DNA from: Piscinibacter sp. XHJ-5
Lineage (GTDB): Bacteria; Pseudomonadota; Gammaproteobacteria; Burkholderiales; Burkholderiaceae_C
Direction: 5' to 3'
NCBI RefSeq assembly: GCF_029855045.1
Contig: NZ_CP123228.1
Span: forward strand, 3,224,001 to 3,288,000
Length of the DNA: 64,000 nt
Positions 55,622-62,795 of this stretch are shown here, piece after piece. The notes below the pieces were generated by a model. It was not told where the DNA came from. It saw only the letters and a program-made list of their open reading frames with translations, and did not search any database. The position numbers were made by a program, and so were the translations under genes. Every line of letters starts with the position of its first letter. Within the stretch, counting starts at the first letter, position 1.

Positions 55622-55936
55622 ATGGCGTATGAAGCGCGATATGTCTTCCGCCCGACCGCTGGGGCAGATCTCGAAGCTGTCGTGAGCGCGATGAAGCAGT
55701 GCGCTGCGATTTGGCAAAAGCACGGCGCCCCGAAGCCCCGTCTGTGGGCGGTCGCCGCAGGGGAACTCGGCAACTACGCCCTCACGATCGAGTTCAAGAA
55801 CGCGGCGGCGTACGCCGAAGCCGCGGACCCCTTGTCTGCCGACCCGGAGTTCCGGCGCTGGCAGGCCGACACCATGCGGGCTGGCGCGGTTTACTGGGTG
55901 CGCAGCAACCTGATGCGTGAAATCGACCTGGCATAG
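55622..55936 (+). CDS. Small dimeric-barrel-like protein
   Basis: ATG 55622 after AAGGAG gives 104 residues: MAYEARYVFRPTAGADLEAV, a helix VVSAMKQCAAIWQKHG, then LWAVAAGELGNYALTIEF and AYAEAADPLSADPEFRRW, ending with RSNLMREI. The beta-alpha-beta alternation and AEFxxW resemble the NIPSNAP/dimeric alpha-beta barrel superfamily. The exact family and function are unknown. It lies 99 bases upstream of the biotin ligase gene on the same strand and may belong to that transcription unit. Confidence 0.6.
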   Translation: MAYEARYVFRPTAGADLEAVVSAMKQCAAIWQKHGAPKPRLWAVAAGELGNYALTIEFKNAAAYAEAADPLSADPEFRRWQADTMRAGAVYWVRSNLMREIDLA

Positions 55937-56035
55937 CCGCGACGAAGGCATAGCCGGGCGCGGCGGCTCCGCGGTCCCCTTCGTGGCAAGGTGACCCGCA
56001 CCGTCGCGAAGCTTTGAGGCCAAGGAGAGACATTC

Positions 56036-56887
56036 GTGGACGAGTCCGGCATGCCCGCACCTCCAGAGCCGACATCCGCAGCGACCTTGCTCGCCAGCGG
56101 AGTGACCGAAGTCGCTCTCGATGAGACCCCCAGCACCAACGCCCATGCCCTGGAGTTGCTCAAGAGCGGCGCTGCACCGCCTCATCTGACGCTCGTCTGG
56201 GCGCGACGCCAGATGAAGGGTCGTGGCCGCGGTGGGCGCGTGTGGCAGTCGCCCGAAGGCAACGTGTTCTTCTCGATGATCCTGCGGCCGCAGCCGGATT
56301 GGGGAGACCTCAACCAGCTTCCGCTGGTGACCTCCGTCGCCACTCACGCCGCGATCCGCCCCCACGTGCCGCCGTCGCGAGCCGTGACCATCAAGTGGCC
56401 CAACGATGTGCTCATCGATGGAGCCAAGGTGTCCGGAACGCTGATCGAATCGCATCGGCTGATCCGCAGCAGCGATGCCCATCGATGGTCGGCCGAGGCG
56501 TTGGTCGTCGGGATCGGTGTCAACGTCGCACACTTCCCGGCCGAAGGTCTCCTCTATCCGGCGACCAGTCTCCGCGAGGTGGGATCGGCGGTCGAGCGCG
56601 ATCAGGTTATTCGCGATCTGGCGCATGCCCTGATTCAAGCGCTCGAGCTCTGGCGCCAGCGCGGGTTTGCGCCCATTCGGGCCGCGTACCTGCAAAGCGC
56701 CCATGGCCTGGGCGAACGCATCACGATTCGAACCTCGCTCGACCTGGACGAGTCGGTCAGCGGCGTCTTCGAAGGCATCGACGAGGACGGCGCGCTGTTG
56801 CTGCGCCTCGCTGACGGGACCGTCCGATCTCTAGTCGTCGGTGACGTGTTCTTTGGAGATCCGAACAGCGCCAAGGAGACACCATGA
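56036..56887 (+). CDS. Biotin-protein ligase catalytic protein without DNA-binding domain
   Basis: Predicted cytoplasmic enzyme making biotinyl-5'-AMP and attaching biotin to a lysine of carboxylases. GTG 56036 follows AAGGAGAG. The 283-residue protein has the BPL/LplA core: DETPSTNAHALELL, MKGRGRGGRVWQSPEGNVFFSM (adenylate loop GRGRGGRxW), IKWPNDVLIDGAKVSGTLIE, and a BPL_C-like SH3 end (GVFEGIDEDGALLLRLADGT). It lacks the winged helix of E. coli BirA, so it is a class I ligase without repressor function. Its end overlaps the avidin-like gene by ATGA, strongly implying coordinated synthesis. It could be the housekeeping ligase or a second specialised one. Confidence 0.88.
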   Translation: MDESGMPAPPEPTSAATLLASGVTEVALDETPSTNAHALELLKSGAAPPHLTLVWARRQMKGRGRGGRVWQSPEGNVFFSMILRPQPDWGDLNQLPLVTSVATHAAIRPHVPPSRAVTIKWPNDVLIDGAKVSGTLIESHRLIRSSDAHRWSAEALVVGIGVNVAHFPAEGLLYPATSLREVGSAVERDQVIRDLAHALIQALELWRQRGFAPIRAAYLQSAHGLGERITIRTSLDLDESVSGVFEGIDEDGALLLRLADGTVRSLVVGDVFFGDPNSAKETP

Positions 56888-57279
56888 CAATCCGTGCAGG
56901 ACGCTGGCTGGGCCTCAACGGCGGTGGACTGGAGATCGTTTCCATCGGGCCGGACGCCCACTTCACTGGTCGCTACCAGACCAAGGTGGGCAAGCCCGAC
57001 CCCACTGCATGGTTCGACGCGCACGGCATGACCGACGGCGGGCTCATCGGGTTCACGGTCCTCTGGAAGAACAAGACGGAGCAGCACGCCTCGCTGACCA
57101 GCTTTGCCGGTCGCTACCTGGCCAAGGGCGAGAAGGATGGCCTGGGCGACTCGTCGCGAGAGCGGATCGAAGCCCAGTGGCATCTGGCCCGTCTCTACGA
57201 CGACGATGATCCCAGCAAGCCGCACGCGATGTGGGAGACGTTCATCACCAACTCCGCGATCTGGTACTGGACGCCCTGA
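56884..57279 (+). CDS. Cytoplasmic avidin/streptavidin-like protein
   Basis: The 131-residue protein aligns by eye with streptavidin over its whole length. [16 protein letters not shown] matches the first strands, [10 protein letters not shown] matches LTGTYESAVG, and [20 protein letters not shown] matches [29 protein letters not shown] and HAMWETFI match the last biotin-binding Trp strands. Residues equivalent to Tyr43, Trp79, Ser88, Thr90, Trp108 and Trp120 are kept. Those for Asn23, Ser27, Trp92 and Asp128 appear to be Gly, Gly, Phe and Ser. There is no signal peptide, unlike classical avidins. It starts inside the ligase gene (4-base overlap). It probably binds biotin or a biotin-like ligand inside the cell. 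Confidence 0.82.
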   Translation: [131 protein letters not shown]

Positions 57280-57283
57280 ACAG

Positions 57284-58084
57284 TCATCGCAGAGCGAGTC
57301 CGGCGTGAAGAAGGAGCCGGCGAAAGACCTCCAGGCGCGCCGTTCCCGTTTCCGCAAGTCTGCGGCACACGTGGACGTGTGCGCCCATGTCGGTGTGACC
57401 GCTCAGCGCTTCCTTGCACTCGCGCTCCGACATTTCCAGGTGAACTCCGGTCAGTACCGCGGTGCCTTTGCCCACCGGTGAGCTGACGATGGCGGGTGGA
57501 GTGCCCGCCACGCCCGTGTAGACGGCCAGGACCTGCGCGGCATCGCTCGACGCATTGCTGAATTCGAAGCGGCAGCCGCCGTGGTAGTGCGTGTAGAGCG
57601 TCATCGGCGCCGCGGTCAGGCGAGAGGTCGTCCGGATCTCGGCGGCCGCAGCGCTCCTCGGCGTTGCGTCATACGCGACGCCCCCAGTGAGCTCGGACAG
57701 CGACCCCACGGCGAGCGCATCGACGAAGCCCAGTTCGCGTGCGCCGCAGATCGCGCCATCGGTTCCGGCATGGAACGCGAGTTCCCTGCAGGCGTAGTAC
57801 GCCCCCGCGCAGATTCCGAGGTAGACGCCACCGTCTTCGACGAACCGACGGATGCGCTGGTTGGGCGCGCCGTTCAATGCTTCGCAGAAGGGAAGGTCGG
57901 CGCCGCCCGGCATGACGAACAGCACGGCGTCGTCGAAGAGCGCCGCGTCATGCTTGATGTCGTCGGCCATGACCGCCCGGATCTCGTACGCGGCGGGAGG
58001 AAGCTGCTGTGCGATGGCCCTGATCAGGCGGGACGTCCCGTCGGTTCCGGCATCGACGTAGGTCAGGATCTTCGGCTTGGGCAT
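57284..58084 (-). CDS. BPL_N-type protein (glutaminase-like N-terminal domain of eukaryotic biotin ligases)
   Basis: The 266-residue protein starts at ATG 58084. ILTYVDAGTDGTSRLI, then VLFVMPGGADLPFCEALNG and GGVYLGICAGAYYACREL match the N-terminal class I glutamine-amidotransferase-like domain of yeast and human biotin ligases. Cys of GICAG is the would-be nucleophile. The C-terminal VGKGTAVLTGVHLEMS closes the domain. Standalone versions occur in bacteria and their function is unclear. It converges on the avidin-like gene with 4 bases between stops. Together with the ligase it restores both parts of a eukaryotic-type enzyme as separate polypeptides. Confidence 0.85.
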   Translation of the reverse strand: MPKPKILTYVDAGTDGTSRLIRAIAQQLPPAAYEIRAVMADDIKHDAALFDDAVLFVMPGGADLPFCEALNGAPNQRIRRFVEDGGVYLGICAGAYYACRELAFHAGTDGAICGARELGFVDALAVGSLSELTGGVAYDATPRSAAAAEIRTTSRLTAAPMTLYTHYHGGCRFEFSNASSDAAQVLAVYTGVAGTPPAIVSSPVGKGTAVLTGVHLEMSERECKEALSGHTDMGAHVHVCRRLAETGTARLEVFRRLLLHAGLALR

Positions 58085-58093
58085 GTCCGTGGT

Positions 58094-58113
58094 CTAATGC
58101 ATGCATACATTAG
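58094..58113. promoter_or_regulatory. GntR operator palindrome
   Basis: CTAATGCATGCATACATTAG reads nearly the same on both strands (18 of 20 positions symmetric). It lies in the 45-base gap between the divergent BPL_N and GntR genes, where both promoters must be. FadR-subfamily regulators bind such AT-rich dyads, so the GntR protein probably represses itself and the BPL_N gene. Confidence 0.6.
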
Positions 58114-58129
58114 GTTTGTCGACAATAGC

Positions 58130-58885
58130 ATGAAGAACCCGACTACACGCTTGCAGACGCTTCCCGGTGCGGACGCCAAGGCGCCCCCGACCAAGTCCGC
58201 CGGCCGCCAGCTGATGACGCTGCCCGAGCAGATCGCCGAGCACATCTTCACGGCCATCGCGAACGGCGAGTACGCGCCGGGCGATCGCATTCGCGAAGAA
58301 GCGCTGGCCGAGCAGTTCGAGGTCAGCCGCGGACCGGTGCGCGAAGCGCTGCGCATCCTGGAGAAGGACGCGGTGGTGCGCATCCTGCCCAACCGCGGCG
58401 CTCACGTGACGCAGCTCTCGATCAAGGAGGTGGACGACATCTTCGAGATCCGGCGCACCTTGTCGGGCGCCATGATCGCCCGGCTCACGGTCGACGAGGC
58501 GGCGCAGCTGGCTGCGGCCATGGAAGCCGACATCCGTGCGCTCGACGCGCTGGCTCTGGACCCCAAGGGAGCCGCTGCCTACTACGAGGCTTCGTTCCGC
58601 CTCAGCCGCTTGCTTCGCGAGTCTTGCGGCAATGAGCGTCTGGCCGAGATCCTGGGCGCCCTGGCGCGCCAGACGTTGCGCTACACCCAGCTCGGCCTGG
58701 CCACGCCGGCCCGGCGCAAGGAATCGGCGCGCAACTGGCGCACGCTGCAAAAGGCGATGAAGGCGGGCAACCTGGAGGCGGCTGCCGAAGCGGTCGAGAA
58801 GCTGGTCGACGATTCGCGGCGAGAGGCGGTCAGGCAGCTCGAAGCTCGTCAAGCCGGTGCCGATCCGCGGGGCGCTGCGGCTTGA
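58130..58885 (+). CDS. GntR-family regulator (FadR/FCD type)
   Basis: ATG 58130 gives 251 residues. The winged helix (IAEHIFTAIANGEYAPGDRI, then EEALAEQFEVSRGPVREALRIL) is followed by an all-helical FCD domain (VDDIFEIRRTLSGAMIARLT, then LEAAAEAVEKLVDDSRREA). The metal-binding His residues usual in FCD domains are not obvious. It lies between the biotin-related genes and a beta-oxidation operon and converges on the latter, so its ligand could be an acyl-CoA, an organic acid or biotin-related. Confidence 0.88.
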   Translation: MKNPTTRLQTLPGADAKAPPTKSAGRQLMTLPEQIAEHIFTAIANGEYAPGDRIREEALAEQFEVSRGPVREALRILEKDAVVRILPNRGAHVTQLSIKEVDDIFEIRRTLSGAMIARLTVDEAAQLAAAMEADIRALDALALDPKGAAAYYEASFRLSRLLRESCGNERLAEILGALARQTLRYTQLGLATPARRKESARNWRTLQKAMKAGNLEAAAEAVEKLVDDSRREAVRQLEARQAGADPRGAAA

Positions 58886-58888
58886 GAT

Positions 58889-59359
58889 TCAGGTAGCGCC
58901 GACCAGCATGGCCAGGGTCTCGGCGATGAGCGCGGGCTTGGCCTCGCCTTCGATCTCGACTGTATTGACCAGCTTGACCAGCTTGCGCCCGCCCTCCTTG
59001 GCCGTGACTTCAGCCAGCGTGATGCGGGTGCGAACCCGCGCTCCAGCCTTGACCGGGGTCATGAAGCGCACCTTGTCCAGCCCGTAGTTGAAGGCCGCCA
59101 CCGCGTCCTGGGGCACCACGCCGACGTCCATGCTCATGTCGGCCAGGAGCGCCAGGGTGAGGTAGCCGTGCGCCACGGGGCCGCCGAACGGGCTTTCTCG
59201 ATGGGCACGTTCCACATCGACATGGATCCATTGATGGTCGCCGGTGCAGTGCGCGAACTCGTTGATGCGGTCCTGTCCCACGGTCACCCAGTTGGAGGTG
59301 CCGAGCTCCTTGCCGACCCAGTCGGAAAGATTCGCGATGGAGTATGTGGAAGGGGTCAT
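58889..59359 (-). CDS. MaoC-family (R)-specific enoyl-CoA hydratase
   Basis: The 156-residue hotdog protein carries the hydratase-2 motif: FAHCTGDHQWIHVDVERA, then SPFGGPVAHGYLTLAL, with catalytic Asp and His (TGDHxxxH). It adds water to a 2-enoyl-CoA. It is the last gene of the beta-oxidation operon, ten bases after the SDR gene. Possible substrates include branched or methylated acyl-CoA, judged from the thiolase type in the operon. Confidence 0.88.
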   Translation of the reverse strand: MTPSTYSIANLSDWVGKELGTSNWVTVGQDRINEFAHCTGDHQWIHVDVERAHRESPFGGPVAHGYLTLALLADMSMDVGVVPQDAVAAFNYGLDKVRFMTPVKAGARVRTRITLAEVTAKEGGRKLVKLVNTVEIEGEAKPALIAETLAMLVGAT

Positions 59360-59369
59360 GAGCGTGTCC

Positions 59370-60152
59370 TCAAGCCAAATTCATGCGAGCACCTGCCACG
59401 GCCCAGCCGCCGTCGACCGGCAGCACGGCCCCGGTGATGTAGCGCGCGGCATCGGACCCGAGGAACAGGCAGGCATCGGCGATGTCCTGAGGCGTGCCCA
59501 TGCGACGCATCGGAACGCCTTCGATGACGCCTTGTCTCGCCGACTCGTCGGGCGCGAGCCGCGCCATCCCTTCGGTGCCATCGATGGGACCGGGGATCAC
59601 CGAGTTGATGCGGACTCCCTCTGGCCCCCACTCGAGGGCCAGCGTCTTCGTGATCATGTCCACGCCCGCCTTGGCCGCGCACACATGCACCTGCATGGCC
59701 ATGGGGACGATCGCCTGTGGCGCTGAAATGCTGATCACGCTGGCGCCTGGCTTGGTGAGGTGTTCCCACGCCGCGCGCATGACGTTGAAGGAACCCAACA
59801 AGTCGATGTCGACGACCGATTTGAATCCGTTGGGGCTCAACTTGGCGGCGGCCGCGGGAAAGTTGCCCGCTGCGCCCGACACCAGCACGTCGATCTTGCC
59901 TTGTCGCTGCGCGAACGATGCGAGCGCATCCGCCACGGCTTGAGGTTCGCGCACATCCAGGCTGAAGCCGAGGGCGGGGGCATCACGCCTGGACAGGCGT
60001 GCCACCGCAGTATCGACCTTGTCCTTGCTGCGGCTCGCCACGCCGATCCTGGCGCCGGCGGACACGAAAGCGTCGGCGATGCCGAGGTTGATGCCGCTCG
60101 TGCCGCCGAAGACGAAGACGTTCTTGCCGCTGAAGTCGAAAGAGAAGTTCAC
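59370..60152 (-). CDS. SDR oxidoreductase, 2,4-dienoyl-CoA reductase-like
   Basis: The 260-residue Rossmann protein has a variant nucleotide loop (FGGTSGINLGIA) and VLVSGAAGNFPAA. The catalytic region reads VISISAPQAIV, then MQVHVCAAKAGVDMITK. The usual YxxxK tyrosine is replaced by Val. LALEWGPEGVRINSVIPGPI and DGTEGMARL match the peroxisomal 2,4-dienoyl-CoA reductase branch, which also lacks that tyrosine. A role in metabolising unsaturated acyl-CoA with NADPH is likely, in keeping with the operon. Confidence 0.85.
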   Translation of the reverse strand: MNFSFDFSGKNVFVFGGTSGINLGIADAFVSAGARIGVASRSKDKVDTAVARLSRRDAPALGFSLDVREPQAVADALASFAQRQGKIDVLVSGAAGNFPAAAAKLSPNGFKSVVDIDLLGSFNVMRAAWEHLTKPGASVISISAPQAIVPMAMQVHVCAAKAGVDMITKTLALEWGPEGVRINSVIPGPIDGTEGMARLAPDESARQGVIEGVPMRRMGTPQDIADACLFLGSDAARYITGAVLPVDGGWAVAGARMNLA

Positions 60153-60166
60153 GATGGCTCCTGCGT

Positions 60167-61963
60167 TCAGAACTGATCGTCCTCGATCGCCAGCGCGCTG
60201 TCGGCGCCGTGCACGACCGTGTGGGCCAGTCCCGGCGCACGCGCGAGCACATGGTCCGCGTAGAAGCTGGCCGTCTCGAGCTTGGCGCGAAAGAAGGCCG
60301 CATCACCGACACGCTCGCGCAGCCGCCGATGCGAGACGAGCGCCGCGCGCGCCATCTGCCAGCCGCCGGCGACGATGCCCAGCAACTCCATGAAGGGCAC
60401 GGCGCCGACCGAGGGCCTCTTCGCATCGCTGGCGTAGCTGTCGACGATGAAGCGCACTGCCTGTTCGACCGCGGCGATGCCGGCGCGCAGCGGCGCTTCG
60501 ATCGCAGCGAGCCGCTCATCGTCCTCGCGTGACAGCTGGCCCTGCACATCGCGTATCTGCTCGATCACCGCGCGGATCGCGACGGCGCCATCGCGCGCGA
60601 TCTTGCGCCCGATCAGGTCGGCCGCCTGGATGCCGGTCGTGCCTTCGTAGATCGTGGTGATGCGGGCATCACGCAGGTGCTGCGCGGCGCCGGTCTCTTC
60701 GATGAAGCCCATGCCGCCATGGACCTGCACGCCGAGCGATGCGATGTCGATGGCGCTCTCGGTGCTCCAGCCCTTGACGACCGGAATCATCAGGTCGACG
60801 AAGGCCTGGCTGCGCGAACGCTCGGCGGCATCGGCATGGCACCGCGCGGTGTCCATCGCTGCTGCCACCACGCAGGCCACTGCGCGCATCGCTTCGGTCC
60901 GCGACTTCATCAGCATGAGCATGCGCCGCACATCGGGGTGGCGAATGATCGCGACCTTGCCACGGCCGTTGCCGCCGATCTCCACACCCTGGGTGCGATC
61001 GCGTGCATAGGCCAGCGCTCGCTGGTATGCGCGCTCAGCCAGCCCGACACCCTGGAGCCCGACAGAGAACCGCGCCGCGTTCATCATGATGAACATGGTC
61101 TCCAGACCGCGGTTCTCCTCGCCGACCAGCCAGCCGACCGCACCTTCGTTGTCGCCGAACGCCAGAACAGCCGTTGGGCTGGCGTGGATGCCGAGCTTGT
61201 GCTCGATCGAGACGCAGCGCACGTCATTGCGACGGCCGAGGCTGCCGTCTGCCTCCACGAGGAACTTCGGCACCACGAACAGCGAGATGCCCTTGACGCC
61301 CTCGGGCGCGTCGGGCGTGCGTGCCAGCACGAGGTGCACGATGTTCTCGGTGAGGTCATGCTCGCCGTAGGTGATGAAGATCTTCTGGCCGTGCACGCGG
61401 TAGCTGCCGTCGGCCTGCGGAACGGCACGCGTTCGCACCGCCGACAGATCCGAGCCGGCCTGCGGCTCGGTCAGATTCATCGTGCCGGTCCACTCGCCGC
61501 TGACCATCTTCGGCAGGTAGGTCTGCTTCAGAGCGTCCGAGCCGCGCAGCTCCAGCGCCTCGATCGCGCCGTGGTTCAGCATCGGGCACAGGGCGAAGGA
61601 CATGTTGGCGGCGTTCCACATTTCCTCGACCAGTGCCGAGACCAGGCTGGGCACGCCCTGGCCCCCGTGCGCGGGATCGCACGACAGCGCGTTCCAGCCG
61701 CCGTCGACGAACTGCCGATAGGCCTCCTTCCAACCGCCGGCCGTGGAGACCTCGCCGTCCTTCCAGCGTGCGCCTTCGCGGTCGCCGCTGCCGTTGATCG
61801 GCGACAGCACGCCGCCGGCGAACTTGCCGGCTTCCTCGAGGATCGCGTCTGCAAGGTCCAACGTGACCTCTTCGCAGCCGGGCAACGCGGCCACTTGTTC
61901 GAGGGGTGCAAGCTCGCGCAGCACGAACTGCATGTCGCGAAGGGGAGCGATGTATTCACTCAT
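60167..61963 (-). CDS. Long-form acyl-CoA dehydrogenase
   Basis: The 598-residue flavoprotein is of the long FadE/DmdC-like type. N-terminal PLRDMQFVLREL, the FAD/acyl-CoA region NLTEPQAGSDLSAVRTRA and ITYGEHDLTENIVHLVLART are present. SVGLQGVGLAERAYQRALAYA and HGGMGFIEETGAAQHLRDARI carry the catalytic Glu region. A C-terminal helical extension of about 130 residues follows the core, as typical. It oxidises an acyl-CoA at alpha-beta. The cofactor is FAD; electrons go to ETF. It is the third gene of the operon. Confidence 0.9.
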   Translation of the reverse strand: MSEYIAPLRDMQFVLRELAPLEQVAALPGCEEVTLDLADAILEEAGKFAGGVLSPINGSGDREGARWKDGEVSTAGGWKEAYRQFVDGGWNALSCDPAHGGQGVPSLVSALVEEMWNAANMSFALCPMLNHGAIEALELRGSDALKQTYLPKMVSGEWTGTMNLTEPQAGSDLSAVRTRAVPQADGSYRVHGQKIFITYGEHDLTENIVHLVLARTPDAPEGVKGISLFVVPKFLVEADGSLGRRNDVRCVSIEHKLGIHASPTAVLAFGDNEGAVGWLVGEENRGLETMFIMMNAARFSVGLQGVGLAERAYQRALAYARDRTQGVEIGGNGRGKVAIIRHPDVRRMLMLMKSRTEAMRAVACVVAAAMDTARCHADAAERSRSQAFVDLMIPVVKGWSTESAIDIASLGVQVHGGMGFIEETGAAQHLRDARITTIYEGTTGIQAADLIGRKIARDGAVAIRAVIEQIRDVQGQLSREDDERLAAIEAPLRAGIAAVEQAVRFIVDSYASDAKRPSVGAVPFMELLGIVAGGWQMARAALVSHRRLRERVGDAAFFRAKLETASFYADHVLARAPGLAHTVVHGADSALAIEDDQF

Positions 61964-61981
61964 GGGGTGTTTACTTTCGAT

Positions 61982-62794
61982 TCAACGTGTATGGGGTTCG
62001 TCACTCGGGCGTTTCACGAAATTCGGTTTCCTCTTGTCGGCCCAAGCCTGGACGCCCTCCGTGGCCGCAGCGGTGGCGTCCATCGGATCGCGCAGGGTGC
62101 GTGACAGCTTCATGGCCGATTGCAGGTCCAGGTCGTCGCTTCTGAGAATGAGCTGCTTGGCCGCGCTGACACCCTCGGGGCTGTTGGCCGCGATCTGGCG
62201 CGCGAGCCACAAGGTTTCATCCAGCAGGCGCGCATGCGGCACGACGAGCTCCGCAAAGCCGAAGGTGAAGGCCTCCCTGGCGGAGAACGTTCGGCCCGTC
62301 AGAACGACCAGGTTCGCGCGACCGCGGCCCACCAGCCTCGGGAGTCGCACAGGGCCACCCGCGCCCGGGAACGCGCCGACCTTGCTCACTTCGGGCAACG
62401 AAAAAGTGGCTTGGTCCGAAGCGACCCGGATGTCGCAGGCCAGCGCAAGCTCGAAAGAGCCGGCGATCGCAGGGCCGTTGACCATGGCGATCACGGGCGC
62501 GCGGAACGCCTCGATCAGCTCGATGAATCGCAACACGGTGTCGCGCGCCTTCTGCGTTTGCTCGGGCGCGAGGAGGGCTCTTTCCTTCAGGTCCGCGCCC
62601 GCACCGAAAGCCGAGCCTTCACCCGTGACGATGAGCACCCGGAGATCGCGCTTGTCCTTCAGGCTGATCAGGCAGGCTTCGAGGTCGTCTGCCATTTCCG
62701 CGTTGATCGCGTTGCGGTGCCCCGGCCGGTTCATCGTCAGGACGCTGACGTGCGGATCCAGGTCCGTGACGCTGACTGTGTTCCAGCTGCTCAT
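61982..62794 (-). CDS. Enoyl-CoA hydratase/isomerase (crotonase)
   Basis: The 270-residue crotonase has VSVLTMNRPGHRNAINAEMA, the oxyanion-hole AFGAGADLKE and MVNGPAIAGSFELALACDI. A segment EVSKVGAFPGAGGPVRLPRL keeps the Gly-rich oxyanion hole; of the two catalytic Glu positions only one seems present. It is the second gene of the operon, one base after the thiolase stop. It hydrates or isomerises an enoyl-CoA intermediate. Confidence 0.9.
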   Translation of the reverse strand: MSSWNTVSVTDLDPHVSVLTMNRPGHRNAINAEMADDLEACLISLKDKRDLRVLIVTGEGSAFGAGADLKERALLAPEQTQKARDTVLRFIELIEAFRAPVIAMVNGPAIAGSFELALACDIRVASDQATFSLPEVSKVGAFPGAGGPVRLPRLVGRGRANLVVLTGRTFSAREAFTFGFAELVVPHARLLDETLWLARQIAANSPEGVSAAKQLILRSDDLDLQSAMKLSRTLRDPMDATAAATEGVQAWADKRKPNFVKRPSDEPHTR

Positions 62795-62795
62795 G

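Noticed and set aside
55247..56704. Long minus-strand frame opposite the biotin ligase gene.
   Set aside because: It is antisense to a well-supported enzyme and has no recognisable motif or start site.
57550..57566. ATTGCTGAATTCG matches part of the left-end transposase repeat, a possible right end.
   Set aside because: It lies inside the intact BPL_N gene, is a single copy and is in the same rather than the inverted orientation.
46150..58000. Possible CRISPR-associated transposon.
   Set aside because: No cas gene, no direct-repeat array and no short repeat-spacer unit were seen, and the TniQ-like protein is of the long type.
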